Source: Botryococcus braunii
Taxonomy: Eukaryota > Chlorophyta > Trebouxiophyceae
DNA: 64,000 bases
Reading direction: 5' to 3'
Assembly: GCA_002005505.1 (NCBI GenBank)
Contig: MVGU01001203.1
Span: 114,274 to 178,273, forward strand
The translations under genes and the position numbers were made by a program. The notes under the pieces are model-generated. The model made no database searches and was not told where the DNA came from. It worked only from the letters and a program-made list of their open reading frames with translations. This document shows positions 9,582 to 18,092 of the stretch, in pieces. Within the stretch, counting starts at the first letter, position 1. Each line of letters starts with the position of its first letter.

Positions 9582-11398
9582 GAAAGGTGAGAGATTGTAA
9601 TGGTGGAGCGCATGAGTCTGGCAGTTCAAGAGAGAGAGTTGGGGAGGGCTCTGGCAGTTCTGGCTGTACTGCAGGATCTCAACATAAGGTACAAAATGTA
9701 CCTTATTCTGGGAACCAGGATCAGTGGAATATAAAAGACAACAGTCCGAGGAGTGCTGACAGTATTGCAGAGTCTCAGCATAAGGTACAAAATGTACCTT
9801 ATGTCAAGCTGGGAAAGGTTCACGTGCCATCTAACCTGAGGGAAGCCCAATGCTCCCCTAAGTGGGATTTTTGGCAACAAGCAATGAGGGAAGAGATGGA
9901 TTCCCTTGATACCCATGAGGTTCTAGAGTATGTGGACAGACCACATGGACAAAAAGTTATTCCTGTCCATTGGATATTCTCCACTAAAATTGATGCACAT
10001 GGGAATGTTACTCGCTTTAAAGCGAGGTTAGTTGCCCAAGGGTGTAGACAGATCCCTGGGATAGATGTTGGGGAGGTATTTGCACCCACCAGCAGCTATG
10101 GGGCAAGGAGGGCTGTGCTGGCAGTGGCTGCCACACAGAATCTGGAGATCCACCAAGTGGATATCAAGACGGCTTTTCTCAATGGAGAGTTGGAGGAAGA
10201 GGTCTATGTGACCCAACCACCAGGATTTGAGAATGGCAACACGAGGGTTGTGTGCAAGCTCAGGAAGGCACTATACGGTCTAAAACAAGCCCCACGGGCT
10301 TGGCACAAGACCTTGACCGACAAGTTGAGCGTGATGGGGTATAGTGTGTGCAAGAGTGATGCGGGTGTATACATCAGGAGGGCCCCTGATGGCAACCTGT
10401 CCTTTATTCTTGTTTATGTTGATGATCTTCTCATAGTTGCCAGATTGGTTGCAGAGATTGAGTGGGGGAAAGAGTTGTTGAAGAAGGACTTCACCATCCA
10501 TGATTTGGGAGAGGTGAATGATTTCCTGGGGTGTCAGGTCCTACGCAATAGAGTTCAGAGCACTATTTCCATGAGTTGCACTCCCAAGATTGATGCTCTT
10601 GTGGAAAAGTTTGGGGTTGCTGATGATGGGCGTGTGGTTGATACCCCCATGTCCAAGGACTTCGTGGCTAGCAGCAGACCCGAGTCCTCAGATGGTTTGT
10701 CACATGGGGCAGGTACCCCACTGCCACCTGGTCATCGGTACTGTGAGTTGATTGGATCGTTGCTATATATTGCCAATACGACCCGGCCTGACATTTCTCA
10801 GGCGGTTGGAGTGTTGTCAAGGTATAGAATGACACCCACTACCTCACACTGGAATGAGGCCATTCGAGTGCTGAAGTACTTGAGAGATACGAGAGAATTC
10901 GCTCTTACTCTGGGTGGAAAGGGGCCTGAGCTAGAAGGCTATGTTGATGCCGACTATGCTGGGGACCTGGACCACAGGTATTCCACCACTGGCTATGTTC
11001 TATCAGTCTATGGTAGTGCCGTGGTTTGGGGAAGCAAGAAGCAGAGCTCAGTTGCTACCTCAACTGTGCAAGCCGAGTTTATGGCAGCCGGCCATATTGT
11101 GAAGGAAGCCAACTGGCTTAGGGGCTTCTTGGAAGAGATTGGAGCTGCACCTTGGAGAGTCAAAATTTTCTGTGACAACCCAGGATGCATTTCCAATTTA
11201 CGGAACCCCCTTTATTCCAAATTCACAAAGCATGTTGCAGTAAGCTTCCACTATGCTAGGGAAGCTATGGCACTTGGGCAGGTAGATATCCTCTATGTAG
11301 AATCTGCTCGAAATGTGGCTGACATTATGACCAAGCCACTTGCTAAGCCCGTGTTTGTTGGTCATCGTGATTCACTAGGTTTGAGAAGATACACATAA
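9578..11398 (+). CDS. pol: Copia-1 reverse transcriptase-RNase H
   Basis: After the AG-run frameshift the frame stays open to TAA at 11396-11398. Reverse transcriptase motifs: HWIFSTKIDAHGNVTRFKAR, QVDIKTAFLNGELEEEVYV, and the catalytic YVDD at 10415-10426 (FILVYVDDLLIVAR). RNase H follows: GYVDADYAGDLDHRYSTTGY, then SSVATSTVQAEFMAAGH with the conserved Glu, and a C-terminal ADIMTKPL, the usual copia ending. The enzyme copies element RNA into DNA and removes the RNA strand. The domains look complete, but the first in-frame ATG lies in what should be polyprotein, so this part is unlikely to be made alone. Confidence 0.9.
   Translation: MRKVRDCNGGAHESGSSRERVGEGSGSSGCTAGSQHKVQNVPYSGNQDQWNIKDNSPRSADSIAESQHKVQNVPYVKLGKVHVPSNLREAQCSPKWDFWQQAMREEMDSLDTHEVLEYVDRPHGQKVIPVHWIFSTKIDAHGNVTRFKARLVAQGCRQIPGIDVGEVFAPTSSYGARRAVLAVAATQNLEIHQVDIKTAFLNGELEEEVYVTQPPGFENGNTRVVCKLRKALYGLKQAPRAWHKTLTDKLSVMGYSVCKSDAGVYIRRAPDGNLSFILVYVDDLLIVARLVAEIEWGKELLKKDFTIHDLGEVNDFLGCQVLRNRVQSTISMSCTPKIDALVEKFGVADDGRVVDTPMSKDFVASSRPESSDGLSHGAGTPLPPGHRYCELIGSLLYIANTTRPDISQAVGVLSRYRMTPTTSHWNEAIRVLKYLRDTREFALTLGGKGPELEGYVDADYAGDLDHRYSTTGYVLSVYGSAVVWGSKKQSSVATSTVQAEFMAAGHIVKEANWLRGFLEEIGAAPWRVKIFCDNPGCISNLRNPLYSKFTKHVAVSFHYAREAMALGQVDILYVESARNVADIMTKPLAKPVFVGHRDSLGLRRYT
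9683..9802 (+). repeat. Two coding copies of an ATAAGGTAC inverted repeat
   Basis: At 9684-9706 and 9780-9802 the arms ATAAGGTAC and GTACCTTAT are separated by AAAAT. Both copies encode HKVQNVPY in the linker between integrase and reverse transcriptase. Copia-2 (near 28003 and 28099) and Copia-3 (near 39184 and 39281) keep them. Half-sites occur in the Copia-1 LTR. Confidence 0.85.
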
Positions 11399-11405
11399 AG
11401 CATGC

Positions 11406-11418
11406 AGGCAAGGGGAAG
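11406..11418 (+). other. Polypurine tract of Copia-1
   Basis: AGGCAAGGGGAAG directly abuts the 3' LTR (TGTTGAG at 11419), as needed for priming plus-strand DNA. Confidence 0.8.
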
Positions 11419-12121
11419 TGTTGAGTTGTGAACATACATTATAGAATGCCTTGTGCTTTAGGTGATCTTCAAATGTACATTATTAGGATACGGGTCCACT
11501 ATCCACATAAGGTACCTCAAGACACGTTCGGATGAGGTCTATTTCGAACATAAGGTACAATCTGATTTAGATTACGCGTTAGCGTGAAAGGACTATTAAA
11601 GCTGCGATCACCGCATAGTCGAGCAACTGGTTTGGAAAGATACTGGGCACATAAGGATGCCAGTCTTGTTCATGCAGTTGCATGTGTCTAAAAGAGCAGA
11701 CAGTCGTCAAGGACTGTAGCTGGAGAGGCACGAACTTACGACCTGTCTGCTTGCTTACAGGTGCGGTGACGCAGGATGTGTATTGGTAATGTGTTCATGT
11801 TTGATTGCTTGTTTGTAAGTGAACCATCTTAGTGGACAATCAAGTCTCCCAAACAGCTAAGGGACGGAGTCTTGATTGAGTATAGGAAGGTACTTGCTTT
11901 CAGCCGTCAGGAGCTTATCCGTGTGTAGATGCTCATTGACAGATCAACATGTAACGGAACTGGTTTGGAAAGATACTGGGCACATAAGGATGCCAGTCTT
12001 GTTCATGCAGTTGCATGTGTCTAAAAGAGCAGACAGTCGTCAAGGACTGTAGCTGCAGAGGCACGAACTTACGACCTGTCTGCTTGATTACAGGATACGC
12101 CACTGCCCATAACTTTTTACA
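11419..12121 (+). repeat. 3' LTR of Copia-1 (long form, 703 bp, with internal direct repeats)
   Basis: Contains two 137 bp direct repeats, 11625-11761 and 11958-12094 (each from AACTGGTTTGGAAAG to TTACAGG), separated by 196 bp. The same two-unit form is in the Copia-2 LTR, so the long form is ancestral. An ATAAGGTAC word occurs twice near its start. Confidence 0.93.
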
Positions 12122-12126
12122 CAAAC

Positions 12127-15100
12127 TATGAACAGACCTTTGGGCATGCACCATTAGGAGGTATGTACGTTAATCAAAACACAGAAGTACCAGCACGCGA
12201 GAGAAGTGAGCCTTGGACTCGCCGCCCCATTGACAATGTGGACCAGCGAGCGCCACGCGCGCCGCAGCAGCAAAATCAAAGGGAGAACAACAGAGATAAC
12301 AGAGAAAATAGAAACTGGCCGCGTCAGCGAGATTTCCCCGAAAGGCGTAATCAGCCGCAACCAACAGCACCGCCAAAACAGATTGCACCAGCTAATCCAC
12401 TTAGGGAGGCACCTCTTCCGCCACCCACAACCGATATAAATACGCTTACCAGAGAAATGGAGAGACTCAGAATCCAAATTGCAGAGTTACAGAGGCCCAT
12501 GCCCGCCGCTAATTTTACTCAGTTTCATGAGGACCCAGCCGAAGAAGAACAGCCCCAAGTAAGGATGATGTATGATGGGTTTACTGACCCGTTCCCCGTC
12601 TACGCCACCAAAAGACCAGCCGAAAATCCACCTGAATTGGACCAGCCACTGCTACGCCGTCGGCCTAATAATGTGCAAAACACCACTGTGGACCCCAGAT
12701 CTTCAAATAGGCCAGCTACATCAGGGCCTAATGGACCTTCAGCACCAGTAAATAATCCTTCAGCTGCTGCACCACCTACGCCAGCCCCAGTACCTGCTTT
12801 TCCTAGGAGGGCACCTGCGCCGCGCCCGCAAGTCGACTTAGGGGGACTGCCACCACTTCCAGATCCTCCCCGGCCGGCGTACCGAAGACCCCCAGTTGTG
12901 CCAGCCCCTTCTAGCGAGCCAATCCAACAAATTAAAGGCTTACCTATGAAACTGACAGTACAATCCTATTTGAATCATATTAGTGAGGAGGAATTTCAAA
13001 GATCCATCCAAGAGCTACATGCGTCCCACCAACATTTCCAGCGAAGCAAGCAAACCACTTCAACACCACCAAGAGCTGCGGAGGCAGAGCTTGTAGTAAT
13101 CTCTAGGGACACCTCCGAGAGCCCCTCAGCCAGCGATACGCCCGAGGCGCCGCAAGTCCAACAGCATCTGCAACGCAATCCGATAAGCACCACCGTAGCC
13201 ACAGTCCCTATTATTCTTAACAATACTATATTTGAAGAAGGAATTATCGACACTGGAGCAACAAATACCATGATATCGCAATCTGCAGCTAGACAATTGG
13301 GCATGCTTAACCAGATCGAGCCTTGTAGACTTAAGTACTCATGTGCTGATGGCAACATGTCTGCCCCTTGGGGCATAATTAGAAAGCTACCAGTAGGTGT
13401 TGATGGATTGATATTCCCAATCGACGTTTTTGTTAGTGGAGCGACGAACTACGATGTACTGCTGGGTACCGATTGGCTCACGCAAGCCCACGCCGAGATC
13501 AGCTTTGCCAAGTCAGAAATGTCATATAAAATAGACCCTAACCTCATTGGGAAAGTCCCTATAACAGTACTGCCATCTGATAAAACTTTTAATCGTTATT
13601 GTATTATGCGGGCTCCCGTGGAGAACCTGGGAGACCCGGAGGGACCAGAGGTACCAGCACTGCCAGAAGTAATTTATTTCGAGGAGAGCGCCTCTGACAC
13701 CTCTACACCCGAGGATTCAAGTGAAGAAGAAGCCAGTAGCGAAGAGACTGCCAGTTCACCGTCTGAAGAAGAATACCCAGACCTTGTTGAGGAGCCACAA
13801 GCAATGCAAGTAGACTTTTTAAATTCCACCGCCGCCGACATCACCCTTGTAGAGGGACCATCTCTCTCGCTGCCTTCAACGAATAATACCGAAGACTGGA
13901 TGCTAGAAAAGACTATATTCAAAGACATTGAGGAGCAATTCGGCCCATTCGACCTTGACGCCTGCTGCGATCAGGAAGGCCGTAACTCTCAGTTGCCTCA
14001 CTTTTGGACACCCCAGCAAGACTGTTTGAAGCAAGATTGGACCCACAAGAACATTTACTGCAATCCACCTTTTTCAAAGGCAATGGAGATTGTGCAGCAC
14101 TGTCTCTCATGTTATAACAGCAGCCCAACCACGACGTCAGCCGTCCTTGTTCTACCATGGTGGCCTGAAGCCGCATGGTTTCCGATAGTAATGGAGAAGT
14201 TCCAAATCGTTCGACAGTATCCTCTAGGAGTGCAGCTGTTTACAGCTCCGGGACGATCCCCCAGCTTTTCTCGCACGCGTGTGGGGCCTACCCGTTGGCC
14301 AGTGATGATTGTGAAGACACCTGCACCCAACTTGACTGAAGACCCCGGTCTACAGAAATTGCCAGACATCCAAATAATTGCAGAAGAGACAGACCACCTT
14401 GAGCCAGAAGAGGTTCCCGTGGGGACAATAATTTTACCCGAGGAGCGCGAGCGCGCCCTTGGACTTGTTAAGGAGTACAGGGATGTGTTTTCCCCTGGCA
14501 TTACGCAGCAACGTACTACTTTGATGCATCATAGGATAGACCCCGGCTTGCCGCACCTTATCGCTGTCCCTGCAGAAGCAGTGGTACACCAGGACAAAAG
14601 TCTAACGGGAGTTCCCATGCAGCCTAAGTCTGCCGCAGTACAATCAGAAGTACTTAATTTACGTCTACCGACGCAATCTCGGGATGAGCATTCCCCGGAT
14701 CACCTTCAACACGCAGTAAATAGTATGCAGAAGCCTCTGATTAACAGTAGTCACAATATATCAAGTTCACCCACGAGCCCTCGCTCGTGCATCGCCCAAG
14801 AGAATTTATGCAACATAATAGACTCAGACCACTTCAGTCCAACGTTTGCGTCAGCAAAAGTAATGTGTCCTATGTTAGAATTAGTTCACTTGAAAAGTGC
14901 CCCACATGATAGTACTGGGAGTGCCATGCCTTCTTTAGGCTGGACGCACAAATGTTGTAGTGTTTTACCTAGTGTGTTTGGAATTCCCACAAGACTTGTT
15001 GAAATATTTAGAAAAGGAATAGTATTGCCCGCATTGAAAAGGTTTAAAGTAGCTTATATCACCACCGGTAGAATGCTAAAGGATGCAACCTCCCTGCGAA

Positions 15101-15390
15101 GGAAGACCATGCATGATAAGAAGCTTGCTTTAAAGGACTTGAGCCAAAGCGGTATCATGTTGGCATGTCGGAGCTGGGATTTGGATGGAATACGTAAGAA
15201 AGGATCCGCGGCACGAGCAATACAGCCCTGCGCAACTATACTCATGGACCAAGGGTCCCTGATCAACGATGGTGATGCCGCAAATGCGGTGCATTCTGAA
15301 TCACCTCCCCAACGCGCAGCAACCGACAACACACCTACAAAGTACCTTGCAGCAAGGGCGAAGTACAGGAGCTTATTCCAGGGTCAATGA
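12127..15390 (+). CDS. Gypsy-M polyprotein: Gag C-terminus, retropepsin, Dam-like N6-adenine methyltransferase domain, unknown C-terminus
   Basis: Continues in frame from 5385; the first ATG after Copia-1 is at 12163. Counted from that ATG: residues 1-290 are a Pro/Gln/Arg-rich Gag tail without a CCHC knuckle; around 355-450 an aspartic protease (IIDTGATNTMIS, then YDVLLGTDWLTQA); 500-560 acidic; about 577-720 a domain like the phage-type DNA N6-adenine methyltransferase family (Pfam Dam), with FDLDACCD near 596 and catalytic-type CNPPFS near 634, followed by VLVLPWWPEAAWF. Residues about 760-790 resemble the lead-in to gypsy reverse transcriptase (VKEYRDVFSPG). Then 270 residues without a recognised fold and no YxDD motif. 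The methyltransferase could modify element or host DNA; this is inferred from motifs only. No stop codon interrupts the frame. Confidence 0.85.
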   Translation, partial: YEQTFGHAPLGGMYVNQNTEVPARERSEPWTRRPIDNVDQRAPRAPQQQNQRENNRDNRENRNWPRQRDFPERRNQPQPTAPPKQIAPANPLREAPLPPPTTDINTLTREMERLRIQIAELQRPMPAANFTQFHEDPAEEEQPQVRMMYDGFTDPFPVYATKRPAENPPELDQPLLRRRPNNVQNTTVDPRSSNRPATSGPNGPSAPVNNPSAAAPPTPAPVPAFPRRAPAPRPQVDLGGLPPLPDPPRPAYRRPPVVPAPSSEPIQQIKGLPMKLTVQSYLNHISEEEFQRSIQELHASHQHFQRSKQTTSTPPRAAEAELVVISRDTSESPSASDTPEAPQVQQHLQRNPISTTVATVPIILNNTIFEEGIIDTGATNTMISQSAARQLGMLNQIEPCRLKYSCADGNMSAPWGIIRKLPVGVDGLIFPIDVFVSGATNYDVLLGTDWLTQAHAEISFAKSEMSYKIDPNLIGKVPITVLPSDKTFNRYCIMRAPVENLGDPEGPEVPALPEVIYFEESASDTSTPEDSSEEEASSEETASSPSEEEYPDLVEEPQAMQVDFLNSTAADITLVEGPSLSLPSTNNTEDWMLEKTIFKDIEEQFGPFDLDACCDQEGRNSQLPHFWTPQQDCLKQDWTHKNIYCNPPFSKAMEIVQHCLSCYNSSPTTTSAVLVLPWWPEAAWFPIVMEKFQIVRQYPLGVQLFTAPGRSPSFSRTRVGPTRWPVMIVKTPAPNLTEDPGLQKLPDIQIIAEETDHLEPEEVPVGTIILPEERERALGLVKEYRDVFSPGITQQRTTLMHHRIDPGLPHLIAVPAEAVVHQDKSLTGVPMQPKSAAVQSEVLNLRLPTQSRDEHSPDHLQHAVNSMQKPLINSSHNISSSPTSPRSCIAQENLCNIIDSDHFSPTFASAKVMCPMLELVHLKSAPHDSTGSAMPSLGWTHKCCSVLPSVFGIPTRLVEIFRKGIVLPALKRFKVAYITTGRMLKDATSLRRKTMHDKKLALKDLSQSGIMLACRSWDLDGIRKKGSAARAIQPCATILMDQGSLINDGDAANAVHSESPPQRAATDNTPTKYLAARAKYRSLFQGQ

Positions 15391-16006
15391 CCAAGGACCA
15401 GGTGTGCCGCATGCAGCCGTCACAACTTGGGTCATTCTGCTATCATGGATATCTCAACGAGAAATATGCAACACGTCAGCGCATCCGAGCATCAATCTAA
15501 ATGGAGCAGCATATTTGGAAGGGTTGGGATTCCCGATGTGGGAGCAATAATATCACACAGGCTTTTAGTCCCGAAAAACTGGCTTTGATCAAGCCTGTGC
15601 GCCTTCATGGTGGAAGCAATTTGAAGCATTCGAACTCTGGTGGAGGAGAATAAGTAGTCGTCTGTAGTAATTTTGTGTTTCTACAAGTGGTGTCTGATAT
15701 GCCACCATGTTGGCAAAGTTATGCATCCGCACGCAGTACATAGGTTGTACCTTATTGACCCATTCATTGCAGTACAAGAATACATTGTGACCACCTCAAT
15801 GCAAGCAAAACCCTCTTTGGGAGTCAGGATTTCCACGTGTATGAGTACTTGGCCCCTGAATTATACTTAATACCTCATGCAACATCAAATCGTACCTTTT
15901 TACCTAACAAGCTGTACCTTATGCAAGCCAACGTGCTACTTCTCGAAAAGACGTACCCAGTCTTTTCCTTCTCTTTAGGGGGGGGGGGGGGAAAGGACGT
16001 GACATA
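15391..16006 (+). other. Gypsy-M 3' untranslated region
   Basis: About 600 bp from the stop of the polyprotein to the right LTR. No gene seen. It contains several GTACCTTA-like words (near 15748, 15893 and 15918) resembling the ATAAGGTAC motif found in Copia-1. It ends in the purine tract. Confidence 0.5.
15977..15996 (+). other. Polypurine tract of Gypsy-M
   Basis: A run of G followed by GAAAGG, ten bases before the right LTR, fits the primer for plus-strand DNA synthesis. The spacing of about 10 bp (ACGTGACATA) is longer than usual. Confidence 0.6.
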
Positions 16007-17528
16007 TGTGACGATATAGCAGGTGCCTGTTATACTAAGTAGCCATTATGGATTTCGAACAGAATATGTCCTGTCCGGGTGCCCTGGAGACCGGGAAGAC
16101 TGCGCCCTCGAGTCGGGACTTGCGGGATTCGAGAGGATTGTGTACTGCTTGATAAAACCCTCAATCTTGTGCCCTTTCAAGTCCCAGCCCCGCACGTGTT
16201 GGGCTGGAGTGGGACTTAGAAGGAAATCTGCTGTTTTACACGTTGTGGGCCCGCTTGAAGGCCAGTTTTAAGGTGCAGTTCATAAGCGGCTGCTAAACAG
16301 TTCCTTGATGTTTCAGGAATCAGCTCGTACTTTCTAGAAAAATGGTGACGTGTAATGTTTAGCGTCTCTTCATTGTGAACTTCATGTTCAGAATCTGCTT
16401 GATTTAACCAGAACTACCTAGATTCTCTTTACGTGTCAAGTGATCCTGCTTTGTGGATTACGTGGCAGCTCAGAATCAGTTGTAACCTGGGCACCAGAGG
16501 GACCTGATCCCTCTGGACTCTTCGTTCCAGCGGGGTCGTGAAAGGTCGAGAATCCCCGCGTAAGTTCGGGGAATACTATTTAAGGGCGACCAGCCGTCCT
16601 CTAAACCACGCTGTGCTAGGAAGTTTGGTGAGGGAAACCTCTGTCGTGAGTCTTTGTAACCGCACAAGTTTGAATCCCAACATTCCTACTAGCCTCGTCC
16701 GTGACCACTGCGTTAATGTGCCTGACCGTTTGTCCTTGAATGTCCTAGTCGTAACTTGATCTACCCCACTTGTCTGTCGTAACTCGTCGCAATTGTGAAG
16801 CAACACCTCTGAAACTCAGTGCCAGTATTGATTTGGATATCTTCTATCAAATCTTAATAGTATCAGTGAGCATTCCACCCTTTTAGCAAGAACCGAAGTT
16901 CAACACCAAGATCTAGCCGTCCCACCTTCGTGCAGTAACAATCAATTTACCTGTTCCAGTACCTATAGTAATTCATAGTTTATCATATAGTCGTTCATAA
17001 ATTTCATTTAACAAGCGCCGCAAGTAATTTGGTACGAAGCCGCCACACCTAAGTCGTAACATCACGCACAGTAGTACCAACCCGGATCCTGAAAAGGAGC
17101 ATCAAACCCTAACAGTAGGATTAGAATAAAATAGATTAACACCTTTGAAAGTGAAATATCTGATTTATAACTCCAGTTAAGTTCATACTCCAGCCGTCAA
17201 CCCCCAAAGTCCGATAGCCCGGCCTGCGATAGGCCGTAAGCCGGTGACCCCGACTACAAATCCCCGACTAAAACATCCGAGACTTGAACCGCAGCAGTCT
17301 CCGATTGTAACCTCCAGCATTCGCATCGCACAATCGTAAGTACCAGTAATCCAGTAATCCGGTAATCCAGGTCTCAAGGCCGAATCCTTGAGTGGCGATC
17401 CGCATAATTTACCATGATACAGAAGCCGCAGCCCAGCTATTACTAACCGGAGTTGCATAATCTCTAATTTCAATCAGAAAAAAATTTGTCTACCTTGGGT
17501 AACGGGTACCCTATACCAGGACGTGACA
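16007..17528 (+). repeat. 3' LTR of Gypsy-M with 13 extra terminal bases
   Basis: Bases 16007-17515 match the left LTR. Bases 17516-17528 (CCAGGACGTGACA) are absent from the left LTR junction but repeat AGGACGTGACA found just before this LTR at 15994-16004. The host target GAGT follows directly. Either the true LTR end lies at 17528 and the left copy is altered, or an aberrant end was integrated. Confidence 0.8.
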
Positions 17529-17944
17529 GAGTAGCAGTGGGGCGAGCTCTGAACGGTGGAAGTAACGCCCTGAGCAGTCAAAACAGGGCCCGAAAGCAAG
17601 ACATCATGAGATTGCTGCCCAGTAGCCCCTTCCAACACCTGTCCACAATCACTCGGGCCAGAAAGCACAGTCAATCTGGTACCTGGCAATAATTGGGTTA
17701 TAAGTTGGCTGACAGCAGACGCTCTGTCACTACTCTGACAAAACAATACAACATGAGACTTACTTGCAGGAAACGAGAAAGACTTACTTACATCACTCTT
17801 ACACTGAACATCAAGACTGGCCGAGTCACTGTCAGGGGGTGATGTCTGAAACTTTCTACATACACCATGCCCATCCACGTAATGGGTCATGAAACTATGG
17901 CAACAGCTAGAGAAAAAGTCCTGAAGATTCCCCACGTCATGCAA
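17529..17944 (-). pseudogene. Gypsy-A1 region between gag and protease
   Basis: Matches 32558-32967 of Gypsy-A2. It opens MHDVGNLQDFFSSCCHSF and holds several Cys residues and a Ser-rich tail (SHVVLFCQSSDRASAVSQL, RLTVLSGPSDCGQVLEG). I do not recognise a domain; in order it lies just before retropepsin. The frame is cut at 17532 by Gypsy-M and resumes on the other side at 2480. Between 17945 and 18092 lies a stretch with stops that aligns with the gag/pol gap of Gypsy-A2. Confidence 0.7.
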
Positions 17945-18092
17945 TACAGGGATCCCATATGGACTGCAGAACAGGTGGAATCCATCTAAAAGCAGGGCTC
18001 ACACTGCTGAAAACCAAGAAAGAAGAAGAACTCAAGTCGTCTTTGACTTGTTACGGTCCCGCTTGAGTTCAGGGTGCAGTTGGTAGCACCGG

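Larger units (their letters stand above)
5386..12121 (+). mobile_element. Copia-1: complete Ty1/copia element nested in Gypsy-M gag
   Basis: 6736 bp with TG...CA ends (TGTTGAGTTG, TTTTTACA) and a perfect 5 bp target duplication CAAAC at 5381-5385 and 12122-12126. Order: short 5' LTR, initiator-tRNA-type primer site, leader, gag-protease, integrase, reverse transcriptase-RNase H (the copia order), purine tract, long 3' LTR. The single reading frame is broken twice (one base lost near 7943; two bases gained in an AG run near 9546-9560). Copia-2 and Copia-3 belong to the same family. Confidence 0.95.
2481..17528 (+). mobile_element. Gypsy-M: 15 kb LTR retrotransposon with a methyltransferase-like domain, no RT or integrase
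   Basis: Two direct 1509 bp LTRs (2481-3989, 16007-17515) flank an internal region holding a 1246-codon frame (4909-5385 joined to 12127-15390), itself split by Copia-1. The host site is Gypsy-A1: the uninterrupted sequence in Gypsy-A2 shows that GAGT (2477-2480 and 17529-17532) is a 4 bp target duplication. A purine tract precedes the right LTR. By eye about a dozen substitutions separate the LTRs, so the insertion is not very recent. Thirteen extra bases (17516-17528) lie between the right LTR and the target duplication. Reverse transcriptase, RNase H and integrase are absent, so copying would need enzymes from another element. Confidence 0.88.

Noticed and set aside
13885..14330. Cytosine (C5) methyltransferase in Gypsy-M
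   Set aside because: The Pro-Cys motif of C5 enzymes is absent; the NPPF motif indicates an amino-methyltransferase of the adenine type.
15837..16019. Short plus-strand frames in the Gypsy-M 3' region
   Set aside because: Below 100 codons, no recognisable motif, one ends in the poly-G purine tract.
2481..17528. Gypsy-M as a DIRS-type (tyrosine recombinase) element because of its methyltransferase-like domain
   Set aside because: It has long direct LTRs, a retropepsin, a purine tract and a short target duplication; no tyrosine recombinase motif is visible and the terminal repeats are not inverted or split.
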